Shown piece after piece: positions 1-9,976 of a DNA stretch of 63,892 nucleotides. Positions within the stretch are counted from its first letter, which is position 1; every line of letters begins with the position of its first letter. The notes beneath the pieces are model-generated. The model ran no database searches and was not told the origin of the DNA. It saw nothing but the letters and a program-made list of their open reading frames with translations. The position numbers and the translations under genes were made by a program. Source of the stretch: Streptococcus mitis (GTDB taxonomy: Bacteria; Bacillota; Bacilli; Lactobacillales; Streptococcaceae); NCBI RefSeq assembly GCF_000722695.1, contig NZ_JPFU01000016.1, forward strand, positions 1-63,892, read 5' to 3'.

Positions 1-62
1 TCCTGTAGTTTCGACAAAGATCAAAAATAAAAATATATAAAAAATTTTCACATTAAGCATAT

Positions 63-100
63 TGTTACCGCTTTCTTTTTATTTGGTTTTATTGTATAAT
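63..100 (+). promoter_or_regulatory. Candidate promoter with cre-like site for the secreted protein at 141
   Basis: A -10 hexamer TATAAT lies at 95-100, 40 bases before the ATG at 141. A sequence at 63-76 read on the minus strand (AGAAAGCGGTAACA) differs at one position from the CcpA cre consensus. It lies where a -35 box would be, so CcpA could repress the gene. No good -35 hexamer is visible. Inference from motif match only. Confidence 0.4.
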
Positions 101-140
101 AAAAGTTGAAAAAAATCAAAAATAAAAAGGAGTTTCCGTT

Positions 141-800
141 ATGTCTAAGATGTTTAAATGCATGTGTTTGCTAGTTATGTCTATTTTCTGTATGTCTAGC
201 ATTTCCCCGTCGCTTGTTGTTTTTGCTGATGATAGCTTATCGGCAAACTCTAAAGTTGTATCTGGTGAGACTCAGTTTAAGAATGGCTCATCAGTGCGGT
301 TCGGAGATACGCAAGTAAATATTTTAAGTGATGAAGTTCTTGAGGTGGTCAATCCAGATGGAAGTGTAGACACTATTGAACAACGTGCTGATGGTGTCTA
401 TATCAATGGGGCATTTTATATGGCTTATCAAAAGAATGAAATCGACCTAAATATATCTTTTAGATCATACGATCCTAATGTTTGGAATTACGTCAACACA
501 ATACATGGGAATAAACTAGCCAACACATTCGCTAACCTCATGATTGGTTCTGGAATATCCGCGTTCTTTGGTCTTATAGGTTCTATGGTGGGTGGCCCAT
601 GGGGTGGCATAACTGGTGGAGCATATGTTGGTATACAAGCTTATCAGTCTTACTTGGAGTCACAAAGCCCATATCCATACTACATAACAAATACTTATAT
701 CCATGTTGCTCAAAGAAAATGGAAGTTTATCACTGGATACTATAGAAACTCAGATTATACTGGGTATGAAAAAACCGAAACAACCTACGTGAATTTCTAA
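141..800 (+). CDS. Putative secreted protein with a glycine-zipper segment, function unknown
   Basis: I do not recognise a family. The 219-residue product begins with a hydrophobic signal peptide of about 29 residues (ending near SLVVFADD), so it is probably exported. Residues about 133-163 form a hydrophobic, glycine-spaced stretch (SGISAFFGLIGSMVGG continuing to GGITGGAYVG), the kind of glycine zipper seen in two-peptide bacteriocins and some holin-like or membrane-inserting peptides. The rest is polar and aromatic-rich, with no LPXTG motif and no lipobox. The ATG at 141 has a clear AAAAAGGAG ribosome site. The gene stands alone between its own promoter and a perfect terminator. A bacteriocin-like or membrane-active role is a guess from the zipper only. 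Confidence 0.7.
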   Translation: MSKMFKCMCLLVMSIFCMSSISPSLVVFADDSLSANSKVVSGETQFKNGSSVRFGDTQVNILSDEVLEVVNPDGSVDTIEQRADGVYINGAFYMAYQKNEIDLNISFRSYDPNVWNYVNTIHGNKLANTFANLMIGSGISAFFGLIGSMVGGPWGGITGGAYVGIQAYQSYLESQSPYPYYITNTYIHVAQRKWKFITGYYRNSDYTGYEKTETTYVNF

Positions 801-840
801 AATATAAACCCTGCCTAGATATAAAGGCAGGGTTTATATT
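801..840. terminator. Perfect 16-bp stem, probable bidirectional terminator
   Basis: AATATAAACCCTGCCT at 801-816 pairs exactly with 825-840 across an 8-base loop, followed by TTT. It starts at the base after the stop of the secreted-protein gene. The A/T-rich outer arms let it also end transcription coming from the minus-strand remnant at 887. Confidence 0.85.
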
Positions 841-886
841 TTAGTTAATTGCTCAAGTAATTTGTAAGCATAATACTTGCGAAACT

Positions 887-1200
887 CTATTTGTTCAAGC
901 GGTTCAAAAGCTCTTGTTTTTTATCCTCAAGCTCAGCTCTCCTTTGCTCGATTTCTGCACATCTTTGGGCGATTTCTGCTTGCGCCTCGGGAGTTTCCAA
1001 AGTGCCTTGTGACTTGTGAAATTCTACTAGCATATCAACGATTTTTGGGTCTAATTCGTTGACATAATCAGGATTTGACCATTTCGGCACGTTGCTTGCA
1101 GGTGCTTGCTTTTTGCCGCCTTTTTTGGCGTTTTGGCTTGTTGTTCAGCTTTCTGACTATAGTTGACCTCGTGGAATTTTCGTGCTTGATATGATGCGTT
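887..1200 (-). pseudogene. 3' remnant of a replication-protein-like gene (DnaD/replisome-organizer tail?), frameshifted
   Basis: The open reading frame 887-1090 (67 codons, GTG start) ends in a charged coiled-coil rich in E, A, Q and R. Upstream, coding-like sequence continues in two frames: HEVNYSQKAEQQAK reads in one frame and KKGGKKQAPASNVPKWSN in the other. Adding one A to the run AAAA near 1124-1127 joins them into one frame back to tandem stops at 1201-1206. The basic linker followed by VPKWSNPDY resembles tails of phage or ICE DnaD-domain replication proteins that I recall, but this is not verified. No N-terminal domain is left, so this is a decayed end of a mobile-element gene. Confidence 0.4.
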
Positions 1201-1279
1201 TTATTATGAGAAGATTTACTTCATTTTTTCCTGAAATTGAGTTTTTACCCAATCACTATCAAAATAAATGCTTTCTAGA

Positions 1280-1984
1280 TTAGAAAAGTGAGAACACAAG
1301 CACAGCCAAGGCTGCTCCGATAACAGGTCCCACAACAGGAATCCAAGCGTAAGACCAATCTCCGTCTCCCTTGTTTGGAATTGGCAAGATACTGTGCATA
1401 ATGCGAGGTCCAAGGTCACGCGCAGGGTTCAAGGCATAACCTGTTGTCCCACCTAGTGATAGACCGATACCGACAATCAAAGTCCCCACCGCCAAGGTTC
1501 CGATACCTGCCTGAAAATCATAAAGCCCCAAAGCAAAGATTGTCAACACCAAAACAAAGGTTCCAAGAATTTCGCTAATCAAGTTAGAAACTGTATCCTT
1601 GATGGCTGGCCCAGTACTGAAGGTTGCCAGGATATTGCCTGCATTTTCTTCTGCCTCATAATGCGGTTTGAATTGCAACCAAACCAAAATCTGACCAAGC
1701 ATAGCCCCTGCGAACTGAGCTAGGATGTAAGGAAAAACGGAAGCCCAAGGCAAACCACCTTTTAAGGCCACACCAATGGTCACAGCTGGGTTTAAATGAG
1801 CTGGACTGAGCTTGCCAGATACAAAGACCGCAACTGCAACCGCAATCCCCCAACCCATAGTAATCACAATCCAACCTGAACTGTTGCTCTTGGTTTTAGG
1901 AAGAACCACACCTGCAACAACACCATTTCCTAGAAGAATCAGGATTAAAGTTCCCAAAAATTCTCCAAATAATTCATTCATCAT
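1280..1984 (-). CDS. glpF: Glycerol uptake facilitator, aquaglyceroporin
   Basis: A channel of the MIP family that lets glycerol cross the membrane by diffusion. The 234-residue protein is hydrophobic throughout, with six predicted membrane helices and the two diagnostic NPA boxes: HLNPAVTIG in the first half and LNPARDLG in the second. The Asp after the second box is typical of glycerol rather than water channels. The ATG at 1984 was chosen over an upstream in-frame start because it follows GGAGACAGAAAG and is where family members begin; a second ATG follows directly at 1981. It is the last gene of the glpK-glpO-glpF operon, 69 bases after glpO. Confidence 0.93.
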   Translation of the reverse strand: MMNELFGEFLGTLILILLGNGVVAGVVLPKTKSNSSGWIVITMGWGIAVAVAVFVSGKLSPAHLNPAVTIGVALKGGLPWASVFPYILAQFAGAMLGQILVWLQFKPHYEAEENAGNILATFSTGPAIKDTVSNLISEILGTFVLVLTIFALGLYDFQAGIGTLAVGTLIVGIGLSLGGTTGYALNPARDLGPRIMHSILPIPNKGDGDWSYAWIPVVGPVIGAALAVLVFSLF

Positions 1985-2053
1985 CTTTCTGTCTCCATTA
2001 AAAAGAAGGGGTGGGCGACAAGGAATGCTGCCCTCCACCTCTTTTCCTTTTTC

Positions 2054-3880
2054 TTAATTTTTTAATTCTGCTAAATCGTTGTTAGCGAGAGCTGCTTCGA
2101 CATCCGCACGGTAGCCTGCTTTTTCATCTTCTGACCAGTCATAGAAGCGTCCCATTTCATCCAAAACTGGCTCAACGATACTATCCAAACTATCACGCAT
2201 AAAGAGCATGTGGTTGGTACGACGAAGGAGGAAGTCAACTGGGCTAAGAGCCAACTCATTGCGCATTGCATAGTGCAGAGACAAGGTGTCTGCCAAGCTG
2301 AGTCCTGGCGCTTGTTCCAAGCTGTGAGCAAGGGCAAAGACCTTCGGTGCATTTGAACCGTAAAGATTTGCTAGATAGTGGGCTTCCTTACTATCCAAAC
2401 CACGAGAAACTCCCAGTTGCGCAAAGGCTTCTATTTCTGAGTCCACATTTGCTGGATTCAATTCTCCACCTGAAACAGGGTAAGTCTTAGAGTTGATCAG
2501 TTTAAAGCTTCGGTCAAATTCTACTTTAAGAATATCAACCACGCGCTCCATAGCTCCTTCAGCCATCTTACGGTAGTCTGTGATTTTACCACCTGCAAGG
2601 GTCAAGAGGCCATTGTCATCACGATCCAAGCTAGAACCACGAGAAACTGCAGATGGATCCAAATGTTTCTCAGATGTGCTACTTTCAAGCTTGCTGACAG
2701 CAGATTCAACATCTTCACGCGTTTTTTCTTTAGAGAGGTAAGACTCAACAGTCGCAATCAAGTTGTTAAAGCTTTCATCACTGATTGTACCGTTATTTCC
2801 TCCATTGTAGTCAGAGGCGCTATTGCCTGCGATCAATGGACGAAGACCTGCCCAGCTACTTTCAATGTCAGCAACTGTAATATTCGCTTCTGGGAAGCGG
2901 TTGTTGACAATGCCAAGTAGGTAATCTACATCTTCCTGAGTCACTTTTGGATGTTCCAAATCGCCTGTGTAGTCTGTATCCGTTGTACCAAAGTAAGTCT
3001 TGTTTTCACGTGGGAGAACAAAGACCATACGACCGTCACCCAAACCTGTGTCAAAGTAAACTGGCTGTGAAACCTTGATTTTGCTTGAATCCACAACTAG
3101 GTGAACTCCCTTAGTTGGACGCATTTGTGAGAATTGAGTTCCCTTATTAGACAAATTACGTACCTTATCGCTCCAAGGACCTGTCGTATTGATAACCAGA
3201 CGCGCCGTGATTTCAAAGACTTGGTCTGTCAACAAATCACGAGCTACGACACCAGTAATCTTGCCACTTTCGTCAAAGAGGAAGCCTTCTGCCTTCACGT
3301 GGTTGGCAATGAGGGCACCGTCTTGGTTAGCACGTTTGATGTTTTCAATCACGAGACGCGCATCGTTGTTACGGAAGTCAAGATAAACCCCACCTCCTAC
3401 CAAACCTTCTTTCTTCAAGTTTGGCTGGCGTTCCAAAACTTCTTCCTTGCTCAAAACCTTGTTAGCAGCTGGCGTATTATTAACCCCTGCCAAAAGGTCG
3501 TACAAGTCCATAGCTACTTTGAGACGGAAGAGGCTAAAGGTCGCTCCATCTTCTTCATAAACTGGTAAGAGCATTGGGTCTGGTTTTGGAATGTGTGGTG
3601 CAATTTGTTGAACCACTGCGCGTTCAGAAACCGTATCTGACACCACTTCAACGTCGAATTGTTTGAGGTAACGAAGACCTCCGTGAACCAATTTTGTGGA
3701 ACGGCTTGATGTTCCTTCTGCAAAGTCCTGCATTTCAATCAAACCAGTCTCAAGACCACTAGCTGCCGCCTGCAAGGCTACACCAGCCCCTGTGATTCCT
3801 CCACCGATAATCAAGAGGTCCAGGGTGCGTTCCTGCATTTTTTTAATTGATAATTCACGTGTTTTCTTTGAAAATTCCAT
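2054..3880 (-). CDS. glpO: Alpha-glycerophosphate oxidase
   Basis: FAD enzyme that oxidises glycerol-3-phosphate to dihydroxyacetone phosphate using O2 and releasing hydrogen peroxide, the streptococcal alternative to the respiratory dehydrogenase GlpD. The 608-residue length matches the family. A dinucleotide-binding GGGITG motif sits near residue 26, followed by the conserved TSSRSTKLVHGGLRYL segment. The insert near residues 365-415 (KEKTREDVES, STSEKHLDPS) is the extra region that separates GlpO from GlpD in this genus, as I recall. It lies between glpK and glpF, with a BOX element in the glpK-glpO gap. Confidence 0.93.
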   Translation of the reverse strand: MEFSKKTRELSIKKMQERTLDLLIIGGGITGAGVALQAAASGLETGLIEMQDFAEGTSSRSTKLVHGGLRYLKQFDVEVVSDTVSERAVVQQIAPHIPKPDPMLLPVYEEDGATFSLFRLKVAMDLYDLLAGVNNTPAANKVLSKEEVLERQPNLKKEGLVGGGVYLDFRNNDARLVIENIKRANQDGALIANHVKAEGFLFDESGKITGVVARDLLTDQVFEITARLVINTTGPWSDKVRNLSNKGTQFSQMRPTKGVHLVVDSSKIKVSQPVYFDTGLGDGRMVFVLPRENKTYFGTTDTDYTGDLEHPKVTQEDVDYLLGIVNNRFPEANITVADIESSWAGLRPLIAGNSASDYNGGNNGTISDESFNNLIATVESYLSKEKTREDVESAVSKLESSTSEKHLDPSAVSRGSSLDRDDNGLLTLAGGKITDYRKMAEGAMERVVDILKVEFDRSFKLINSKTYPVSGGELNPANVDSEIEAFAQLGVSRGLDSKEAHYLANLYGSNAPKVFALAHSLEQAPGLSLADTLSLHYAMRNELALSPVDFLLRRTNHMLFMRDSLDSIVEPVLDEMGRFYDWSEDEKAGYRADVEAALANNDLAELKN

Positions 3881-3922
3881 ATTTACACACTTTCTAATTA
3901 AGTCGCTTTATTCTTCCAGTAT

Positions 3923-4074
3923 TATACTCTTCGAAAATCTCTTCAAACCACGTCAGCGTCGCCTTACCGTATGTATGGTTACTGACTTCGTTCAGTTCTA
4001 TCCACAACCTCAAAGCAGTGCTTTGAGCAACCTGCGGCTAGCTTCCTAGTTTGCTCTTTGATTTTCATTGAGTA

Positions 4075-4076
<2 letters not shown>
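3923..4076 (-). repeat. BOX element (boxA-boxB-boxC), minus orientation
   Basis: Read on the minus strand it starts TACTCAATGAAAATCAAAG (boxA), has the boxB pair CTGACGAAGTCAG, and ends TTTTCGAAGAGTAT (boxC). It occupies almost the whole glpK-glpO gap and would be transcribed in the operon mRNA as a long stem-loop. Its first bases overlap the glpK stop codon. Confidence 0.92.
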
Positions 4077-5582
<1,506 letters not shown>

Positions 5583-5643
5583 GTGCTGTCCTCCTGATAA
5601 TGATCTTGAGGATGTCTCCTCTTTACACTAACTAGTATACAAA

Positions 5644-5657
5644 ATAAAGCGCTTTCT
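5644..5657 (-). promoter_or_regulatory. cre-like catabolite repression site upstream of glpK
   Basis: AGAAAGCGCTTTAT on the minus strand matches the CcpA cre consensus at all but one position. It lies about 62 bases upstream of the glpK ATG. Carbon catabolite repression of glp operons is established in Firmicutes; its use here is inferred. Confidence 0.6.
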
Positions 5658-5713
5658 TGTTTATCAACTTTTTTTAATTTTTAAAAAAATGTGAGGAGAT
5701 TGTGTAAATTTCA

Positions 5714-5742
5714 CAAAAAAGACCTGGAAGCACCAAGCCTTT
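5714..5742 (-). terminator. Terminator of the Mga-like gene
   Basis: Imperfect stem AAAAGGCTTGG / CCAGGTCTTTTTT on the minus strand, right at the stop of the regulator gene, with a T run. Confidence 0.65.
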
Positions 5743-7169
5743 TAAGTGAATAATAACTGACGAATCCCTGCCAAATCTTCCAAATCCAAGTCGTTTTTTA
5801 AATAATAAACTGGGGTCTGTTCCTTCTCATAAATAGGGTTATTTGTAACCAGTAAATCATAATGTCGAGTTCGGTCATAGGCTTCAATGGTAATAAAACG
5901 ATTGTATTCCAAATACCGTTTCAAAATGGCTACCATCCTTGAAAAGACAAGAAAACCAGATGTCAAATCCAGACCAATCCGCATATGCTGACCACCATTT
6001 TCTGCCATATATTCTATCAACTGGAGCCATTCCCAGAGAATTTTCTTATCTAGATCCGTCCCCTGCTGAAAGGCAGGTAAAGCATGAAAAATCTCTTCTG
6101 TTGTCTCTTTAAAATCATGTTCCATCAGCAAATAAGGATGACGATTCTCTGTCTGGTATCTGTACTGATCTTGCAAGATATAGCCCTTATATAGATAGAC
6201 TTGAGCACAAAGCTGACTGAGTTCATAGGTAACGTGATCCTCTGTATAATCACCCAGCAACTCCTCCTTCTTCATTTCTTGAATCAATTGCGTCAGCAAA
6301 TCTGCCAACTGCCCTCCAAAACCAAGAATATACTCCATAGTATGAAGGGGAAGAATACGATGAGATAGGAGGAAAGAGAAGAATATCATCATCTCACCAT
6401 CCTCAGTTCCCAGAGGAAGGTGTTGCCCAGCAAAAAAGGACGGAGCCTTTCTCAGCAAACGAAGGTAGAAAATATTGTCAAAATACCCTCGCATTTTCTC
6501 TTCTATCACTTGAAACTGACAGGCCTTAACCCTGAGACGTTGCTGACTGATGTGAGTCCAGAGAACCAAGTCCAATTTCTGTCCTGAAGACAAGCTTGCA
6601 CCGCAGATTTCCTCTAAACTGGCAATCTCCTGCTTTCTCTCTGGCTTCTGCATGTGGGCTTCCCATTCCTGACTCGACCAAACCTTGCGAAAAAGACAGA
6701 AATAAAAATAACGAATCTGATGCTCTGGACCTCGCCAACGTCCATTTTGAATAGACAAATCAAATTCTGACAAAATCTGATTTAAACTAGCCAAGTGGCG
6801 ACCAAGCGTAGCCTCACTAATCATCAATTCTTGAGCCAGCTGATGGGCTAAAAACTGTTGGTGGTAGAGAAGATAGACCAAAATCTGGTATTTAACAGCA
6901 TTCTCCAAAAATAAGCTCCGGATATCTCTCCCCTTGGTAGCTGCACCGATTGACAGACGCAGATTTTCATCTTCTAAGTGAATAGTCAGCTCTAAGCCAC
7001 TATCCATAGCCCTATCATTGAGCAGGGTGACATATTTGGTTAGGGTTGCTTTTGAAAATCCTGTCTCCTCTATTACAGCCTTGACGGTCGTCTGAGACTC
7101 TTGTAATAGAAAGGAAAGGATTGAAAATTGGCCAGATTCAGCCTTTTCCATCAAATCTCCTAAATACAT
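5742..7169 (-). CDS. Mga-family transcriptional regulator
   Basis: A 475-residue DNA-binding protein of the Mga/AtxA type. Residues about 15-65 hold a first helix-turn-helix ([18 protein letters not shown]) and about 100-150 a second ([20 protein letters not shown]), the usual two Mga HTH domains. The long remainder resembles the PRD-like and EIIB-like regions that let the PTS modulate these regulators. The target is not visible. It is transcribed away from hslO and towards the glp operon, and that adjacency suggests but does not prove a link to glycerol or carbohydrate use. The pneumococcal locus has a regulator at the same place, from memory. Confidence 0.82.
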   Translation of the reverse strand: MYLGDLMEKAESGQFSILSFLLQESQTTVKAVIEETGFSKATLTKYVTLLNDRAMDSGLELTIHLEDENLRLSIGAATKGRDIRSLFLENAVKYQILVYLLYHQQFLAHQLAQELMISEATLGRHLASLNQILSEFDLSIQNGRWRGPEHQIRYFYFCLFRKVWSSQEWEAHMQKPERKQEIASLEEICGASLSSGQKLDLVLWTHISQQRLRVKACQFQVIEEKMRGYFDNIFYLRLLRKAPSFFAGQHLPLGTEDGEMMIFFSFLLSHRILPLHTMEYILGFGGQLADLLTQLIQEMKKEELLGDYTEDHVTYELSQLCAQVYLYKGYILQDQYRYQTENRHPYLLMEHDFKETTEEIFHALPAFQQGTDLDKKILWEWLQLIEYMAENGGQHMRIGLDLTSGFLVFSRMVAILKRYLEYNRFITIEAYDRTRHYDLLVTNNPIYEKEQTPVYYLKNDLDLEDLAGIRQLLFT

Positions 7170-7333
7170 TTGTTACCCCTTTCATTTTCTACCTTAAGCA
7201 TAGCATAAATCTTACAAATGCTGAAATAATCTGTTTCTCTTTTTATTTTCATGCTGATTTCCTGGTCCATTATCCTGAAAATCAGCAAACACACGGCTCC
7301 CCCTTTGGGCATTTTTATGCTAAAATAGTAGCT

Positions 7334-8206
7334 ATGGATAAAATTATTAAAACAATATCAGAAAGCAGATCCTTTCGTGCTTTTGTCCTTGATAGCACAG
7401 AAACCGTCCACACTGCTCAGGAAAAACACCAAACCCAAGCTAGCTCAACTGTAGCGCTTGGTCGAACTCTTATCGCTAGCCAGATTCTCGCAGCCAATGA
7501 AAAAGGAAATACCAAACTAACCGTTAAGGTACTGGGATCTAGCTCTCTAGGTGCTATTATCACCGTCGCTGATACCAAGGGGAACGTCAAAGGCTACGTT
7601 CAAAATCCTGGTGTTGACATCAAAAAGACTGCAACTGGTGAAGTCCTAGTTGGACCTTTTGTTGGAAATGGTCAATTCCTCGTTATCACAGACTACGGTA
7701 CTGGAAATCCTTACAACTCTATGACTCCCCTCATCTCTGGGGAAATCGGTGAAGACCTTGCCTTTTACCTGACTGAAAGCCAACAAACGCCTTCTGCAGT
7801 CGGCCTCAATGTCCTTTTGGACGAAGAAGACAAGGTTAAGGTTGCAGGTGGTTTCCTAGTTCAAGTCTTGCCAGGAGCCAAGGAAGAAGAAATTGCTCGC
7901 TTTGAGAAACGCATCCAAGAAATGCCAGCTATCTCAACGCTTCTGGAAAGTGAAGACCATATCGAAGCCCTCCTCAAGGCTATCTACGGTGACGAGGCCT
8001 ACAAGCGCCTATCCGAAGAAGAGATCCGTTTCCAATGTGACTGTAGCCATGAACGCTTTATGAACGCTCTTGCCAGCCTTCCAAGCTCAGACTTACAGGA
8101 AATGAAAGAGGAAGACCATGGGGCAGAAATCACTTGTCAATTCTGCCAAACTACTTACAACTTTGATGAAAACGACCTGGAGGAACTCATTCGTGACAAA
8201 TCTTAA
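7334..8206 (+). CDS. hslO: 33 kDa redox-regulated chaperonin Hsp33
   Basis: Cytoplasmic holdase chaperone activated by oxidation of its zinc site. The 290-residue protein begins [10 protein letters not shown] at the ATG at 7334; the longer open frame upstream is not family-like. The C-terminal zinc-binding cysteines are present as CDC (near residue 235) and CQFC (near residue 270), the redox switch of the family. dusB starts inside its last codons (GTG at 8193), so the two are translationally coupled. Diverges from the Mga-like gene. Confidence 0.93.
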   Translation: MDKIIKTISESRSFRAFVLDSTETVHTAQEKHQTQASSTVALGRTLIASQILAANEKGNTKLTVKVLGSSSLGAIITVADTKGNVKGYVQNPGVDIKKTATGEVLVGPFVGNGQFLVITDYGTGNPYNSMTPLISGEIGEDLAFYLTESQQTPSAVGLNVLLDEEDKVKVAGGFLVQVLPGAKEEEIARFEKRIQEMPAISTLLESEDHIEALLKAIYGDEAYKRLSEEEIRFQCDCSHERFMNALASLPSSDLQEMKEEDHGAEITCQFCQTTYNFDENDLEELIRDKS

Positions 8207-9173
8207 TACACCCTTTATGATTGGCAATGTTGAGATTCCCAATCGTACCGTTTTAGCGCCCATGGCTGGCGTGACCAACTCAGCCTTTCGTACCATTGCA
8301 AAAGAGCTCGGAGCCGGACTCGTTGTCATGGAAATGGTCTCTGACAAGGGAATCCAATACAACAACGAAAAAACCCTGCACATGCTTCATATCGATGAAG
8401 GCGAAAACCCTGTTTCTATCCAACTTTTTGGTAGTGATGAAGACAGCCTAGCACGCGCAGCCGAATTCATCCAAGAAAACACAAAGACCGATATCGTGGA
8501 TATCAATATGGGCTGCCCAGTTAACAAAATCGTGAAGAACGAAGCTGGCGCTATGTGGCTCAAGGATCCAGATAAGATTTACTCTATCATCAACAAGGTC
8601 CAATCTGTCCTTGATATCCCCCTTACTGTCAAAATGCGCACTGGCTGGTCTGACCCATCTCTTGCAGTAGAAAATGCCCTCGCTGCTGAAGCTGCAGGCG
8701 TTTCTGCCCTCGCCATGCATGGCCGTACCCGTGAGCAAATGTATACAGGTCACGCAGACCTTGAGACCCTTCACAAGGTCGCTCAAGCTTTGACCAAGAT
8801 TCCATTTATCGCCAACGGTGATATCCGTACTGTCCAAGAAGCCAAACAACGCATCGAAGAAGTTGGTGCTGACGCAGTTATGATTGGCCGCGCTGCCATG
8901 GGAAATCCTTACCTCTTCAACCAAATCAACCATTACTTTGAAACAGGAGAAATCCTACCTGATTTGACCTTTGAAGACAAGATGAAAATCGCCTACGAAC
9001 ACTTGAAACGATTGATTAACCTCAAAGGAGAAAACGTCGCAGTTCGTGAATTCCGTGGACTCGCTCCTCACTACCTCCGTGGGACATCTGGCGCAGCCAA
9101 ACTCCGTGGAGCTATTTCACAAGCTAGCACCCTAGCAGAGATTGAGGCTCTCTTGCAGTTGGATAAGGCTTAA
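8193..9173 (+). CDS. dusB: tRNA-dihydrouridine synthase
   Basis: FMN enzyme that reduces specific uridines in the tRNA D-arm. Residues run from [20 protein letters not shown] (start of the TIM barrel) through the [18 protein letters not shown] motif with the catalytic cysteine, then [18 protein letters not shown] at the flavin phosphate site. The start chosen is the GTG at 8193, preceded by GGAGGAACTC and overlapping hslO by 14 bases; the family core begins only a few residues later. Length 326 residues is normal. Its last 278 bases are repeated at 17311-17588, which marks the left border of an accessory island. Confidence 0.93.
   Translation: MTNLNTPFMIGNVEIPNRTVLAPMAGVTNSAFRTIAKELGAGLVVMEMVSDKGIQYNNEKTLHMLHIDEGENPVSIQLFGSDEDSLARAAEFIQENTKTDIVDINMGCPVNKIVKNEAGAMWLKDPDKIYSIINKVQSVLDIPLTVKMRTGWSDPSLAVENALAAEAAGVSALAMHGRTREQMYTGHADLETLHKVAQALTKIPFIANGDIRTVQEAKQRIEEVGADAVMIGRAAMGNPYLFNQINHYFETGEILPDLTFEDKMKIAYEHLKRLINLKGENVAVREFRGLAPHYLRGTSGAAKLRGAISQASTLAEIEALLQLDKA
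8896..9173 (+). repeat. Left copy of 278-bp direct repeat (dusB 3' end)
   Basis: From CCATGGGAAATCC to the dusB stop codon. By my count it matches 17311-17588 with about 18 mismatches and no gaps (about 93% identity). Most differences are at third codon positions. Homology ends exactly at TAA. Confidence 0.93.
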
Positions 9174-9174
9174 C

Positions 9175-9720
9175 ATGGTTCATACTGCTCTACTGATTAT
9201 CGATATGCAAAAAGCATTTGATAGACCTATCTGGGGAGAACGAAATAACCCTCAAGCTGAACACCAAGCATTGAGGGTACTGGAATACTTCCGTAAACAC
9301 GATCTTCCAGTCTTACATGTTCAACACATATCTGACAATCCCCAGTCGCAATTTCATAACAAACAAAATCAGGAGTTTAAAAGTGGATTTGAACCAGTTG
9401 CTTCAGAACCTATCTTTCAAAAAACAGTTAATAGCGCCTTTATTGGAACAAATCTTGAAACCTATTTACGAAAAAATCAGATTGGTCATTTAGTCCTTGT
9501 TGGTTTAACGTTGCCTCATTGTGTATCTACTACGACACGAATGGCAGCAAATCTTGGTTTCGAAGTCACTTTACTAGCAGATGCTACTGCCAGTTTTACC
9601 CTATCTAACAAAAACGGTCAGGCCATCTCTCCTGAGACTATCCATGAGATTAATCTCCTTTCTCTACAAGATGAGTTTGCTCAAATTCTTACTACAGAAG
9701 AATTTTTAACCCAAGTATAA
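9175..9720 (+). CDS. Isochorismatase-family cysteine hydrolase
   Basis: A 181-residue alpha/beta hydrolase of the isochorismatase/nicotinamidase fold. The catalytic Asp is in LLIIDMQKAF (residue about 10), the Lys in IFQKTVNSAF, and the nucleophilic Cys in LTLPHCVSTTTRMAANLG, so the triad is complete. The substrate cannot be read from sequence; such enzymes cleave isochorismate, nicotinamide, N-carbamoyl amines or similar. The ATG at 9175 lies one base after the dusB stop, with no strong ribosome site, so it may depend on translational coupling. It is the first gene inside the dusB-flanked island and has its own terminator. Whether it works with the exporter genes on the other strand is unknown. 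Confidence 0.85.
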   Translation: MVHTALLIIDMQKAFDRPIWGERNNPQAEHQALRVLEYFRKHDLPVLHVQHISDNPQSQFHNKQNQEFKSGFEPVASEPIFQKTVNSAFIGTNLETYLRKNQIGHLVLVGLTLPHCVSTTTRMAANLGFEVTLLADATASFTLSNKNGQAISPETIHEINLLSLQDEFAQILTTEEFLTQV

Positions 9721-9729
9721 GTATAAAAT

Positions 9730-9763
9730 AATCCGTCAACTCTTATTGAGCTGGCGGATTTTG
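9730..9763 (+). terminator. Terminator of the hslO-dusB-hydrolase unit
   Basis: AATCCGTCAACTC pairs with GAGCTGGCGGATT (two mismatches) around TTATT, followed by TTT, ten bases after the hydrolase stop. Confidence 0.8.
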
Positions 9764-9811
9764 AATGCAGTAATGCAGTGAACCGAAACACAAATAGGTA
9801 AATTTGGACCT

Positions 9812-9918
9812 TATACTCTTCGAAAATCTCTTCAAACCACGTCAGCGTCGCCCTACCGTACTCAAGCATAGCTTACGACTAGCTTCCTAGTTTGCTTTTT
9901 GATTTTCATTGAGTATTA
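9812..9918 (-). repeat. BOX element, short A-C form, minus orientation
   Basis: Has the boxA end (CTCAATGAAAATCAAAAAGC on the minus strand) and the boxC end (GATTTTCGAAGAGTAT) but no boxB module. Lies between the convergent hydrolase and exporter genes. Confidence 0.88.
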
Positions 9919-9976
9919 GAACTGATGATTAACAATTATTCATAAATGTCTATAGATTCACTCAGAACTGACCATA

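Noticed and set aside
3134..3568. 144-codon plus-strand ORF
   Set aside because: Antisense to glpO; no signal, no ribosome site, low-complexity shadow of a conserved gene.
8448..8933. 161-codon minus-strand ORF
   Set aside because: Antisense to dusB; its copy at 17238-17486 exists only because dusB is repeated there.
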